The notes: generated by a model not told the origin, from the letters alone. Counted from the stretch's first letter, positions 1 to 7,960 are shown. The stretch is DNA of 9,128 nucleotides from JBIOJM01 sp044450785 (GCA_044450785.1 JBIOJM010000387.1:1-9128); one strand, 5' to 3'. A program made the numbers and translations.

Positions 1-225
1 GGCCAGCGGCACCGAGAGCCTCCCTCAGATGAATCGCCCCATCCGCATCGTTTCTACAAGAGGTATATTTCGAGCGGCGCTGCTGGTGCAATCGGCCCCT
101 CACCCCAGCCCTCTCCCCAAGGAGAGGGAGCCAGTGGTTCGCGGCGCAACGGCTCTCTTGCTGGCTATCCTGCCCGCCTGCGGCGAGCCGGAAGATCACA
201 CCACGATGCGGGCACGTTTCGCGTC
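1..225. other. Upstream region without a convincing gene
   Basis: I see no convincing complete gene here. The frame of the downstream peptidase is open from base 1 but contains no ATG or GTG before 226. Its translation through this stretch is Pro/Ser/Gly/Arg-rich and resembles read-through of intergenic repeats. A short perfect hairpin lies at 109-128. The region could be intergenic, or it could be the tail of something that begins before the window. Confidence 0.5.
109..128. repeat. Short pyrimidine/purine hairpin, interspersed-repeat type
   Basis: CCCTCTCC at 109-116 is perfectly complementary to GGAGAGGG at 121-128, with a CCAA loop. Together with the preceding CTCACCCCAG it resembles the CTCACCCC...CCCTCTCCC repeats common in intergenic DNA of many GC-rich bacteria. 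That family resemblance is from memory. No U-tract follows, so I do not call it a terminator. Confidence 0.45.
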
Positions 226-2880
226 GTGGGCACGGTTGTGACGAAAACCCCTTCCTCTGAGCCCTTCGCAAGGGGGGGAAAAGCACGTGGCCCGTCTTCG
301 CAAGGGGGGAAAACCGCGCAACGAAATCGGGACGAAAGCGCAGCTTGTGCAAGACCAACTTTTCATCACCCGAGGGCGGGTCTGGTCTTGCCCGTGGGAT
401 TGTGGCTGGGATTGATCGGCGCCGCAATTTCGGCGACGTCCGGCGCGGCGGACACCTACGCCCGGCAGCCGGGAATCGATGTCTTGCACTATGTGTTCCG
501 AGTCACCGTGAGTGATGAGAGCGACGAGATCGCGGGCGAGGCAACGGTTGACATCCGGTTCCTGGAGAACGGCCTGGCGGGGTTCGCGCTCGATTTGACC
601 TCGGCATCTTCGGGCAAGGGAATGACTGTTTCGGGCGTGACGTCGTCCGACGCGCCCGTCCGGTTCGAGCACAAGGACGACCGGCTGCGCATCACGCTCG
701 ACCCGCCCGCCTCGGCCGGCCAGCGCAGGGCCTTCACCGTGACTTACCGCGGCATCCCCCGGACGGGCCTGCGGATCGGCAAGAACCGGCACGGCGAGCG
801 GACGTTCTTCAGCGAGAACTGGCCCGACAAGGCAAGGCAGTGGCTGCCGGCGGTTGATCACCCGTCCGACAAGGCGACCAGCGAGTTCGTCGTCACGGCG
901 CCGGCCAGATATCAAGTGGTTGCCAACGGCTTGCTCAAGGAGGAGCGAGATCTCGGCGATGGCCGGCGCCTCACGCACTGGAGACAGTCGGCGCCGATCG
1001 CCTCGTGGTTGAACGCGGTCGGGGTGGCACAGTTCGCGGCGCACCACGCCGGCATGGTGAAGGGCGTTCCGCTCGAGACGTGGGTGTATCATCAGGATCG
1101 CGATGCGGCGGTCCCCGCGCTGGAGGCACCGGCGCGCCGGGTCCTGGAGTTCTACTGCGAGCACATCGGCCCCTATCCGTACGAGAAGCTGGCGAACGTG
1201 GAGGCCGCGGGCTTGAGCGGCGGCACGGAGCACGCCAGTGCGATCTTCTACGGCGAGTACAACCTCAGCGGTCGAGGTGTCACGGGCCTCGTCGCGCACG
1301 AAATAGCCCACCAGTGGTTCGGCGACGCCGTCACCGAGCGCGACTGGGATGACGTCTGGCTGAGCGAGGGGTTCGCGACTTACTTCGCGCTGCTTTTCAC
1401 CGAGCATGACAGTGGCCGCGACGCCTTTCAGGCGGGGCTGGAGCGGAGCCGAAATGCCGTGTTCGCCACCGAGAAAAGAAGTCCCGGTCTCGCGGTGATC
1501 CACCAGAATCTCTCTGATACTCGCCGAGTCTTGAACGGCCTCGTCTATCAGAAAGGCGCGTGGACCCTGCACATGCTCCGCTACTTGATCGGCACCGACA
1601 AGTTTTGGACCGGCATCCGTGACTACTATCGACGTTATCGCGACGGCAATGCCTCGACCGCCGACTTTCAGCGCGTGATGGAAGAGAACTCCGGCAAGGA
1701 CCTATCCTGGTTCTTCCGGCAATGGTTGACCCGCGCCGGTTCGCCGGAGCTGAAAGGGTCGTGGCGGTACGCTCCCGAGCAGAAGCGGATCGAAATCGAG
1801 CTGTCGCAGCTCCAGCCCGGCGATCCATATCGGTTACCGATCGAGATCGGCATCAAGGCGGATGGGTCCGCCGAGGCGCGGATCGAGAAGATCGAGTTGA
1901 AGGAACGACAGGCTCACTTCGAGATCAAGGCCGACAAGGCACCCGCGGCGGTCACGATCGATCCGAACCGCTGGGTCCTGATGAAATCGAGCTTCCAGGG
2001 GCCCGCGCAGGAGCCGTCCTCCGGAAGCGCGCCGGTGTCGGCACCGCCGAAAGAATTGGGGCTGGACTCGTTTTACACCAAGTACGTGAGCGCCCACGGA
2101 CTGCCGGTCGTCGGCTCGGCCAAGGTGTCGGACCATGCCCTGAGGGAAGCGGCGTACCTCGTCGACCAGATGTTGTCGCATCGTCCCGAAATTCGCGACG
2201 CCTTGATCAAGAGCAAGGTCCGGGTCGCGGTGATGGCCTACTCCGAGCGAACGACCGACATTCCCGAACATCGCAACATGAAACCGAAGGAGTACTGGGA
2301 CATGCGCGCTCGCGGACTGGGTGCCAGCCGGCAGACGCCCGTGGTCAGTTGCGCCGAGGAGAACCTGCTCAACTACCGCGGCGACCCCTATTCCACCGAA
2401 AACATCCTGATCCACGAGTTCGGCCACGGGATCCACGGAGTCGGGCTCCGGACCGTCGACCCGACCTTCGACACGAGGCTGCGGAAAGTTTACAAGGAAG
2501 CCATGGGCAAAGGGCTCTGGAAAGGGACCTACGCCGCCGGCAATCCCGGCGAGTACTGGGCTGAGGCAGTGCAATCGTGGTTCGACACCAATCGGCAGAA
2601 CGACTCTCAGCACAACCACGTCGACACGCGAGAGGAGCTGAAGGCTTACGATCCCGAGCTGGCCAAGCTCTGCGCCGAAGTCTTCGGCGACGGTCCCTGG
2701 CGGTACGTCCGGCCGGACCGCCGCAAGGACAAGGCTCACCTGGCCGGTTATGACCCGAGCCACGTACCCGCCTTCCAGTGGGAGCCCGCCTTGCTGGAGG
2801 CGCGACGCAAGCATTATGAGTCTGTCAAACGCAAGAGCGAGCAAGACCGCGCGGCCGCGAGCCCGAAGAGCGAACGGTGA
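226..2880 (+). CDS. Exported two-module zinc metallopeptidase: M1 domain plus C-terminal HExxH domain
   Basis: Residues 53-70 are hydrophobic and followed by small residues, consistent with a Sec signal peptide or anchor. The M1 module spans about 80-585. It has a substrate-recognition motif GGTEHAS (332-338, in place of GAMEN), the zinc site HEIAH (His358, Glu359, His362) with Glu381 exactly 18 residues later, and the transition-state Tyr441 in VYQKGA. A Pro/Ser/Gly-rich linker (591-608) leads to a second module (609-860). This has its own HEFGH (His730, Glu731, His734) and a downstream EYWAE (776-780) that can supply a third ligand, as in anthrax-lethal-factor-like gluzincins. M1 enzymes cleave N-terminal residues from peptides; the second module's substrate is unknown. 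The start is uncertain: GTG 226 is the first start codon in a frame open from base 1. The leader contains repeats, so TTG 388 or GTG 394, just before the hydrophobic stretch, are plausible. The gene converges on the kinase gene, 28 bp away. Confidence 0.9.
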   Translation: MGTVVTKTPSSEPFARGGKARGPSSQGGKTAQRNRDESAACARPTFHHPRAGLVLPVGLWLGLIGAAISATSGAADTYARQPGIDVLHYVFRVTVSDESDEIAGEATVDIRFLENGLAGFALDLTSASSGKGMTVSGVTSSDAPVRFEHKDDRLRITLDPPASAGQRRAFTVTYRGIPRTGLRIGKNRHGERTFFSENWPDKARQWLPAVDHPSDKATSEFVVTAPARYQVVANGLLKEERDLGDGRRLTHWRQSAPIASWLNAVGVAQFAAHHAGMVKGVPLETWVYHQDRDAAVPALEAPARRVLEFYCEHIGPYPYEKLANVEAAGLSGGTEHASAIFYGEYNLSGRGVTGLVAHEIAHQWFGDAVTERDWDDVWLSEGFATYFALLFTEHDSGRDAFQAGLERSRNAVFATEKRSPGLAVIHQNLSDTRRVLNGLVYQKGAWTLHMLRYLIGTDKFWTGIRDYYRRYRDGNASTADFQRVMEENSGKDLSWFFRQWLTRAGSPELKGSWRYAPEQKRIEIELSQLQPGDPYRLPIEIGIKADGSAEARIEKIELKERQAHFEIKADKAPAAVTIDPNRWVLMKSSFQGPAQEPSSGSAPVSAPPKELGLDSFYTKYVSAHGLPVVGSAKVSDHALREAAYLVDQMLSHRPEIRDALIKSKVRVAVMAYSERTTDIPEHRNMKPKEYWDMRARGLGASRQTPVVSCAEENLLNYRGDPYSTENILIHEFGHGIHGVGLRTVDPTFDTRLRKVYKEAMGKGLWKGTYAAGNPGEYWAEAVQSWFDTNRQNDSQHNHVDTREELKAYDPELAKLCAEVFGDGPWRYVRPDRRKDKAHLAGYDPSHVPAFQWEPALLEARRKHYESVKRKSEQDRAAASPKSER
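264..313. repeat. Duplicated CTTCGCAAGGGGGG motif
   Basis: The motif CTTCGCAAGGGGGG followed by A-rich bases occurs at 264-282 and again at 296-313, with a 32-bp period. Each copy contains a small CTT/AAG hairpin around CGC. Such repeats are unusual inside a coding region. They argue that the part of the peptidase frame at 226-360 is really untranslated leader. Confidence 0.55.
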
Positions 2881-2908
2881 AAAGATTGGACCTTCGTGAC
2901 CGGGGCTC
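2881..2908. other. 28-bp convergent intergenic gap
   Basis: This gap separates the stop of the plus-strand peptidase from the stop of the minus-strand kinase. I see no clear GC-rich hairpin with a U-tract for either direction. Any shared termination signal is therefore either factor-dependent or lies inside the coding ends. Confidence 0.5.
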
Positions 2909-5900
2909 TCATCTCCGCTCACCCGAAAGCCACGTCCGAGCCCAGGCCGCGGTCGGGTCGGCCTGAAGGACCAGTCGGGCCAGGGTCGCGTCGTCGTCCG
3001 GTGCGCGTTCCCCCTTGGAATCGGCCTCTGGGCTCAGGCCGAGCAGGCCCGCCGCCTCGGCGCGGAACTGCTTGAGCTCTGGGTCGGCCGGGGCCGCCCG
3101 CCGGTGCCACCTCCCCGCGACGTCGAACCACGTCCGAGCCGGGCCGGCCTCATCCCGGCGGTTATGAGCCATCGCCAGGAAATACGCGTTGAAGCCCAGC
3201 GCCGTTTTCGCGACCAGCTCGTTCGATTTGCCGAGCGCCTCGATCGCCCCGGACCAATCTCCGGCGCGGTAGAGGGCGGTGCCCAGCGTGTTCCAGTACA
3301 TCCCGCGATTCGGTTCGAGCCCGACCGCCTTGCGCGCCAGCACCAGGGCCTGAGCCGGGTCTTGGACCTTCGGGTCCTTGGAGGTCGCCAGCAGCCAGGC
3401 GAGGTTGTTTTGTGCCAGCGCCAGCGTCCGCCGGTATGATTGCTCGGCCGGGGAATTCGCGACGAGGCGCTCGGCGATCGCCAGAACCCGGCGGTACGCG
3501 GCGATGGACTCGTCCGCCCGCCCGGCCCGTGACAAGTCGAGGGCGAGAGCGAGTTGTTCCCGGGCCTTCTCCGAGCGGAGCTGCGAGAGTGTCCGTGCCA
3601 GCCCGCCAGACCGGGGTTCCGGAGTCGCGCGGAGCGCCTCGGCCCGCATCGGCGGGCCGCCTCCTTGCTGCAGCCGCTCGCGGCTCGCCAGCCAGGCCGC
3701 GTTGTCGAGCACCTGGATCGAGCCCTGCCGCGGGTCGAGCGCTGTCCCGGTCAGGACCTCGACCCAGTTGGCGACCCGGTCCAGGTCGTCGGGCACCTCG
3801 GGGGCTCTGAAGAAGAGCCTCCCAGTGCCATCCTCGCACCCGGTGAGGAGGGTCTTGCCGTCGGGACTGAAAACCACCGCGTGCGCCTGCCCCGGATGCC
3901 GGAGAATCGGGCCGATGGGCTGGCCGGTGGAGGAGTCCCAGAGCCGCACCGAGTCTGAATTACCAGCGGCGAGGAATTTCCCGTCGGCACTGAACGCGAC
4001 GCCCCAGATCCAGCTCCCGGTGGCCAGAGGCGCGAGCAGGAGTTTCCCGCCGGCCGCGTCCCAGAGCCGCGCCATGCCGTCCTCGCACCCCGTGAAGACC
4101 GACTTTCCGTCGGGGCCGAACGCCACGGTTTCGACTGACCCGGGATGCGGGAGGGGCTTGCCGACCGGGGTCCGCGTCGACACATCCCACAACTGCACCG
4201 CGCCGAGCCCGTAGCCGGCGACGAAATGCTTGCCGTCGGGGCTGATCGCCAGGGCATTGACCACGTCGGGTTGGGGGATGGGTTCGCCGAGGAGCGTCCC
4301 CGCGGCCGCGTCCCACAGCCGGACCGTACGTTCATCGCTCCCGGTGAGGATGGTCTTGCCGTCGGGGCTGAACGCCACGGCCGTGACCTGGCCTTGATGC
4401 GTGAGGGCTGGGCCGACGGGCCGGCCGGAGGGCACGGCCCACATCCGTGCCGTCTTGTCTTTGCTCCCGGTGAGTGCGATCTTGCCGTCGGGGCTGAACG
4501 CCACGGCGTGGTCGTTGATCATCGCGGAATGCCGCAGCGGTGGGCTGAGGGGCCGACCGTCCGCCGCGCTCCAGAGCCGCGCCGTCCCGTTTCTGCTTCC
4601 GGTCAAGATGATCTGGCCGTCGGGGCTGAAGGCCGCGGCATTGCAGCCCGGCGGTTCGAGGACGAGCCCGACAGGCCGGTAGAGGTCGGCATGGCACACC
4701 CGCACCGTGAAGTCGCTGCTTGCGGTGACGAAGGACTTGCCGTCAGGGCTGAACGCCACGGCCACAACCGGACCCTGGTGCTGCAAGGGAAGTCCGATCG
4801 GCTGGCCGGTCAGCGCGTCCCAGAGCCGCGCGGTCTTGTCCGTACTCCCCGTGAGGAAGATTTCGCCGTCGGGGCTGAACGCCACGTCCCGTACCCGATC
4901 GTCATGCCCTTTCATGGGCGGACCGAGAGGTTGGCCAGTCACGGGGTCCCAGAAGCGTGCCGTCCCGTCAACGCTCCCGGTCAACAGGGTTTTTCCATCG
5001 GGGCTGAGCGCGGCGGACCGGACCTGCAACACATTGTCGAAGGTCGGTCCGAGATGCCGGCCGCTGGCGGCATCCCAGAGCGATGCTGGGCCGCGTCGGG
5101 TGACGAGCGTCTTTCCATCAGGGCTGAACGCCACGGGCTGTCCGATGTTTCGAAGGCCCTGGCCGAGGGGGCGGCCGGTGGCGACGTCCCAGAGCCGAGC
5201 AAAGCCGTCCAGGCAGCCGGCGACGACGGTCTTGCCGTCGGGGCTGAACGCCACCGTGACCTCGCCATCGCCTTGAGGCCGAAAAGGTGGACCAGCCTGC
5301 CGGCCCGTGGCGGCGTCCCAGAGCCGCGCCGTGCCATCGATGCTCCCGGTCAGGATGGTCTTGCCATCGGGGCTGAACGCAACGGAATTGACCTCGCGCT
5401 GGTGCTGGAGGATCGGGCCGACGGGCCGGCCGGTGGTCGCGTCCCAGAGCCTCACCGTGCCGTCATCACCGCCGGTCACGACGAGCTTGCCGTCGGGGCT
5501 GAAGGCCGCGTCCTGCACCGGACGCGGGTGGGACAGGACGGCCTCGAGCCGCGCGTGATAGGGCAGCCAGGCGGACAGGTTGGCCCGGGCGGCATGCTGC
5601 AACGCGGGGTCGCCGGCCGCGGCCGCCGCGCGCCAGCTCTCGATCATCCAGAGCAGGCCCGCGCCGACCTGATCCTTGTCGAAGGCCGCCTGGCCGCGGT
5701 CGAAGTTGCGCACCGCCAGCAGGCGGTTCGATTCGGCCAGAGAGTTCCTGAGCCGCTTGCGTTCCGCGTCCAGGTCACCCGCAAGCTTAGTGATCTTCTG
5801 GGTGGCCTCGGTCTGTTTCAGCGCCAGGAGCCGTTGACGGTCGGCATACAGGACGGCCAGCACCGCCACCGCCACGAGGGCCACCGCCACTGCGCCGGTC

Positions 5901-7273
5901 GCGGCCGCCAGTGCAGGGTTGCGGCGGCACCACCGCCGCGCTTGTTCGAAGGCCGACGCCCGCCGCGCCAGGATCGGCCGGTCGGCCAGGTATCGCCGCA
6001 GGTCCTCGGCCAGCTCGGATGCCGTCCGGTACCGGTCCGAGGGTTCCCTCGCCATCGCTTTCAGGGTGATCGTCTCCAGGTCGCGCGGGATCCGCGGGTC
6101 GAGCCGGCGTGGATTCGGGGGCTGCTCGTGCAGGATCTTGTCGATCAGCCGGGCCCTCTCCTCCGCCGCGAACGCGGGCTCGAGCGCGAGCATCTCGTAC
6201 AGAGTCAGGCCCAGCGCGTACACGTCGGACCGCGCGTCGGCCAAGCCCTGGAACCGCTCGGGGGCCATGTACCGCAGCGTGCCCACGATGTCGCCGGTCT
6301 GGGTCAGGGCGTCGGTTCCCTCGGCCTTGGCCAGTCCGAAGTCGGTCACCCAAACCGTCCCCTGCAGGTCCAGGAGCAGGTTGGACGGCTTGATGTCGCG
6401 GTGAAGCACCTTCTGGTGGTGGGCATACGCCAGCGCGTCCGCCGTCTGCACGCCGATCCGGGCCACGCTCCGATAGTAAGACAACCCCGACTGGCCCAGG
6501 ATCGACGAGACGGAGGAGGACGGGCCGGGGCCCGCTCCCTCGGAGGGAGTCGCAGAATTCTTGCCGGCAGGCAGGGGGCAAGATGCCGTCAAGGACTCCA
6601 TCTCCGCGGGGGCCCCGCTCTGGCCCGCGAACCGCCCGGACACCAGCTCGATCGCCACGCTGGCCGCCAACCCGGGGTCGGGCCCGGGGACGAACGAGGG
6701 CGCTGGCTCGGCGGGTTTGGGGCCGCGCAGCCGCTTGACCTCGCGGAGGACGACGTCCAGGCTCTGGCCCTGGATGTACTGCATGGCGTAGTGGTGCACC
6801 CCGTTGTGCTCGCCGACGCCGAAGACCGGCACGATGTTGGTGTGGTGGAGCATGGCCGCGGCGCGGGCCTCGCGCTGGAACCGCTCGAGCTGGCTGGGGT
6901 CTCGCAGGCGGTATTGCGGCAGGACCTTGAGCGCCACGTGCCGGCCCAGGCTCTCCTGCACCGCCTCGTAGACGATGCCCATGCCGCCGCGGGCGATCTC
7001 CCGCACGATGCGGTAGTCGCCCAGCCGCTCGGGGATCGGCCCCGCGGTCCCCGGCCGCGCTGCAAATGGCTCGATCGCCTGGTCGGGCCCGGTGCCGAAT
7101 TGTTCGATCGCGACCAACGCCGGGAACAGCTCGTGGATCTGGCCGGCGAGCTCTGGGTATTTCTCCATGTACTCGCTGAGGGGTGGTCGCTCACCGCGGC
7201 GGTACCGCTCGGCAAACTCGTCGGCCAGCCGGTTGAACAGGTCGGGTCCCGAGGTCGACTCGCTTATGGTCAT
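2909..7273 (-). CDS. Transmembrane Ser/Thr protein kinase with 14 WD40 repeats and C-terminal TPRs
   Basis: A 1454-residue protein; numbering is from the ATG at 7273. Residues 16-60 are the leader motif typical of planctomycete kinases (ADEFAERYRRGE...YPELA). The kinase domain (84-429) looks active: glycine loop ARGGMGIVYEA (94-104), Lys116 in VALK, HRDIKPSN (catalytic Asp293), DFG (Asp311) and APE (337-339). A roughly 87-residue Pro/Ser/Gly-rich insert (178-264) separates the hinge region from helix E. One membrane helix (454-477) follows RRWCRRNP, so the kinase should be cytoplasmic and the rest outside. A charged helical stretch (478-516) leads to 14 WD40 repeats (575-1156) and then TPR-like helices (1237-1393). 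It should phosphorylate Ser/Thr on partner proteins in response to signals bound by the propellers; partners are unknown. An in-frame ATG at 7285 would add four residues. I prefer 7273 because its ATG overlaps the sigma-factor stop as ATGA. Confidence 0.93.
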   Translation of the reverse strand: MTISESTSGPDLFNRLADEFAERYRRGERPPLSEYMEKYPELAGQIHELFPALVAIEQFGTGPDQAIEPFAARPGTAGPIPERLGDYRIVREIARGGMGIVYEAVQESLGRHVALKVLPQYRLRDPSQLERFQREARAAAMLHHTNIVPVFGVGEHNGVHHYAMQYIQGQSLDVVLREVKRLRGPKPAEPAPSFVPGPDPGLAASVAIELVSGRFAGQSGAPAEMESLTASCPLPAGKNSATPSEGAGPGPSSSVSSILGQSGLSYYRSVARIGVQTADALAYAHHQKVLHRDIKPSNLLLDLQGTVWVTDFGLAKAEGTDALTQTGDIVGTLRYMAPERFQGLADARSDVYALGLTLYEMLALEPAFAAEERARLIDKILHEQPPNPRRLDPRIPRDLETITLKAMAREPSDRYRTASELAEDLRRYLADRPILARRASAFEQARRWCRRNPALAAATGAVAVALVAVAVLAVLYADRQRLLALKQTEATQKITKLAGDLDAERKRLRNSLAESNRLLAVRNFDRGQAAFDKDQVGAGLLWMIESWRAAAAAGDPALQHAARANLSAWLPYHARLEAVLSHPRPVQDAAFSPDGKLVVTGGDDGTVRLWDATTGRPVGPILQHQREVNSVAFSPDGKTILTGSIDGTARLWDAATGRQAGPPFRPQGDGEVTVAFSPDGKTVVAGCLDGFARLWDVATGRPLGQGLRNIGQPVAFSPDGKTLVTRRGPASLWDAASGRHLGPTFDNVLQVRSAALSPDGKTLLTGSVDGTARFWDPVTGQPLGPPMKGHDDRVRDVAFSPDGEIFLTGSTDKTARLWDALTGQPIGLPLQHQGPVVAVAFSPDGKSFVTASSDFTVRVCHADLYRPVGLVLEPPGCNAAAFSPDGQIILTGSRNGTARLWSAADGRPLSPPLRHSAMINDHAVAFSPDGKIALTGSKDKTARMWAVPSGRPVGPALTHQGQVTAVAFSPDGKTILTGSDERTVRLWDAAAGTLLGEPIPQPDVVNALAISPDGKHFVAGYGLGAVQLWDVSTRTPVGKPLPHPGSVETVAFGPDGKSVFTGCEDGMARLWDAAGGKLLLAPLATGSWIWGVAFSADGKFLAAGNSDSVRLWDSSTGQPIGPILRHPGQAHAVVFSPDGKTLLTGCEDGTGRLFFRAPEVPDDLDRVANWVEVLTGTALDPRQGSIQVLDNAAWLASRERLQQGGGPPMRAEALRATPEPRSGGLARTLSQLRSEKAREQLALALDLSRAGRADESIAAYRRVLAIAERLVANSPAEQSYRRTLALAQNNLAWLLATSKDPKVQDPAQALVLARKAVGLEPNRGMYWNTLGTALYRAGDWSGAIEALGKSNELVAKTALGFNAYFLAMAHNRRDEAGPARTWFDVAGRWHRRAAPADPELKQFRAEAAGLLGLSPEADSKGERAPDDDATLARLVLQADPTAAWARTWLSGERR
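3806..5551 (-). repeat. Tandem WD40-coding repeat array, 14 units of about 126 bp
   Basis: Fourteen units carry the core (V/A)AFSPDGK followed by TG-x-DGT-ARLWD. They are spaced 40-44 residues apart, most often 42. Units are also similar as DNA: the 20-mer TTGCCGTCGGGGCTGAACGC (plus-strand reading) occurs exactly at 4356, 4482 and 5232, with one- or two-base variants in most other units. The fourth unit is short. The seventh has lost its WD (CHAD instead), which fits a boundary between two seven-bladed propellers. Confidence 0.88.
5843..5914 (-). other. Predicted transmembrane segment of the kinase
   Basis: These bases encode ALAAATGAVAVALVAVAVLA and a few more residues, an uninterrupted Ala/Val/Leu helix of about 24 residues. 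Five arginines lie just before it and a charged stretch (RQR, later DAERKRLR) follows. The positive-inside rule places the N-terminal kinase in the cytoplasm. Confidence 0.85.
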
Positions 7274-7917
7274 GGCTCCGCCCATCCGCCGAGGCTGGTG
7301 AGGATCTCCTTGAGCCGCCGCAGGGCGCGGACGTAACGCATGCCGGCGGCCTTCTCCTTGATGCCGAGCACCGCCGCGGCCTCGGACACGGTGAGCTGCT
7401 CGAAGTGCCGCAGGGCCAGCACTTCGCGATCGATCGGGTCCATGGCATTGAGCGCCGTCTGGAGCTGGACCTTTCTCTCGGCCCGGACGGCCGCTTCGCT
7501 AGGGTGGGTCAAGTGTCCCAGCAACCGCGCGGCCAGGGCCGCGGAGGTCGCCCCCGGCACCGACCCCTGGTAGAGAGAGACCTCCCTCCTCGCGTCCCGC
7601 ACCTGGGCCCCGAGGTGGTGCCGGTGAAGGTCACCCAGCTTGTGCCCCGCGACCGCGCGGAGCCAGAGGAAGAACGGGGTGTCAGGCTGCTTCACGTAGG
7701 AGCCGAGATGCTGCCAGGCCGCGAGGCAAACATCCTGGACGACGTCGGAGGGGTCAACGCGACCCTGGAGCCTCGGGTCCAGCCGGAAACTCACCATCCG
7801 GCGCAGCCGCGATCGGTACCGCTTCATCAGCTCCGCCCAGCTCCCGGGGTCGCCGGAGACGGCCTGTTTCACCAGGTCCTCAACATCGCTTGAGTCGGCA
7901 TGCATCGAGATCACCAT
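7270..7917 (-). CDS. ECF-type RNA polymerase sigma factor
   Basis: A 215-residue sigma-70 family protein with only regions 2 and 4, the usual ECF size. Region 2 covers about 11-101 and includes the core-binding motif DPSDVVQDVCLAAWQ (55-69) followed by the PFFLWLRAVAGHKLGD segment (81-96). Region 4 covers about 148-206, with LNAMDPIDREVLALRHFEQL and a helix-turn-helix (about 175-200, TVSEAAAVLGIKEKAAGMRY). It should direct RNA polymerase to a small target set. In planctomycetes, ECF factors of this look are often encoded beside Ser/Thr kinases, and here the TGA stop overlaps the kinase ATG. The kinase or its partners probably control its activity, since no anti-sigma gene is recognisable. The ATG at 7917 is preceded by AGGA four bases upstream, a weak ribosome site. 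An ATG at 7905 is the alternative start. Confidence 0.93.
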   Translation of the reverse strand: MVISMHADSSDVEDLVKQAVSGDPGSWAELMKRYRSRLRRMVSFRLDPRLQGRVDPSDVVQDVCLAAWQHLGSYVKQPDTPFFLWLRAVAGHKLGDLHRHHLGAQVRDARREVSLYQGSVPGATSAALAARLLGHLTHPSEAAVRAERKVQLQTALNAMDPIDREVLALRHFEQLTVSEAAAVLGIKEKAAGMRYVRALRRLKEILTSLGGWAEP

Positions 7918-7960
7918 ACCATCCTATACACCAGCTCGATCCTTTTCGCGACTCCGGCTC
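7918..7960 (-). other. 43-bp spacer between the membrane-protein gene and the sigma gene
   Basis: This short same-strand gap is compatible with co-transcription. It holds the weak ribosome site AGGA (7922-7925) for the sigma factor within TATAGGATGGT. I see no terminator hairpin. Confidence 0.5.

Noticed and set aside
29..241. ATG-started 70-codon frame at the left edge, with a hydrophobic patch
   Set aside because: It crosses the hairpin repeat at 109-128, lacks a ribosome site and has no recognisable lipoprotein or toxin features.
196..1572. Minus-strand open frame of 458 codons under the M1 module
   Set aside because: It is antisense to clear M1 motifs. Its translation has no recognisable domain, and such shadows are common in GC-rich DNA with strong third-position bias.
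1722..2564. Plus-strand open frame of 280 codons in another frame of the peptidase
   Set aside because: It is Arg/Gly-rich shadow sequence. The peptidase frame is continuous across it with motifs on both sides, so it is not a frameshifted gene.
1834..2922. Minus-strand open frame of 362 codons under the second HExxH module
   Set aside because: It is antisense to a conserved-looking coding region and overlaps the kinase 3' end. No domain or ribosome site was seen.
2881..2930. Possible bidirectional terminator between the convergent genes
   Set aside because: I found no stable GC hairpin followed by a U-tract on either strand.
4145..7336. Plus-strand open frame of 1063 codons antisense to the kinase
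   Set aside because: It is the complement of a strongly supported kinase/WD40 gene. The repeat periodicity and high GC keep the opposite frame open. Its translation is Arg/Gly/Pro-rich with no domain, and its start overlaps the kinase start region without a ribosome site.
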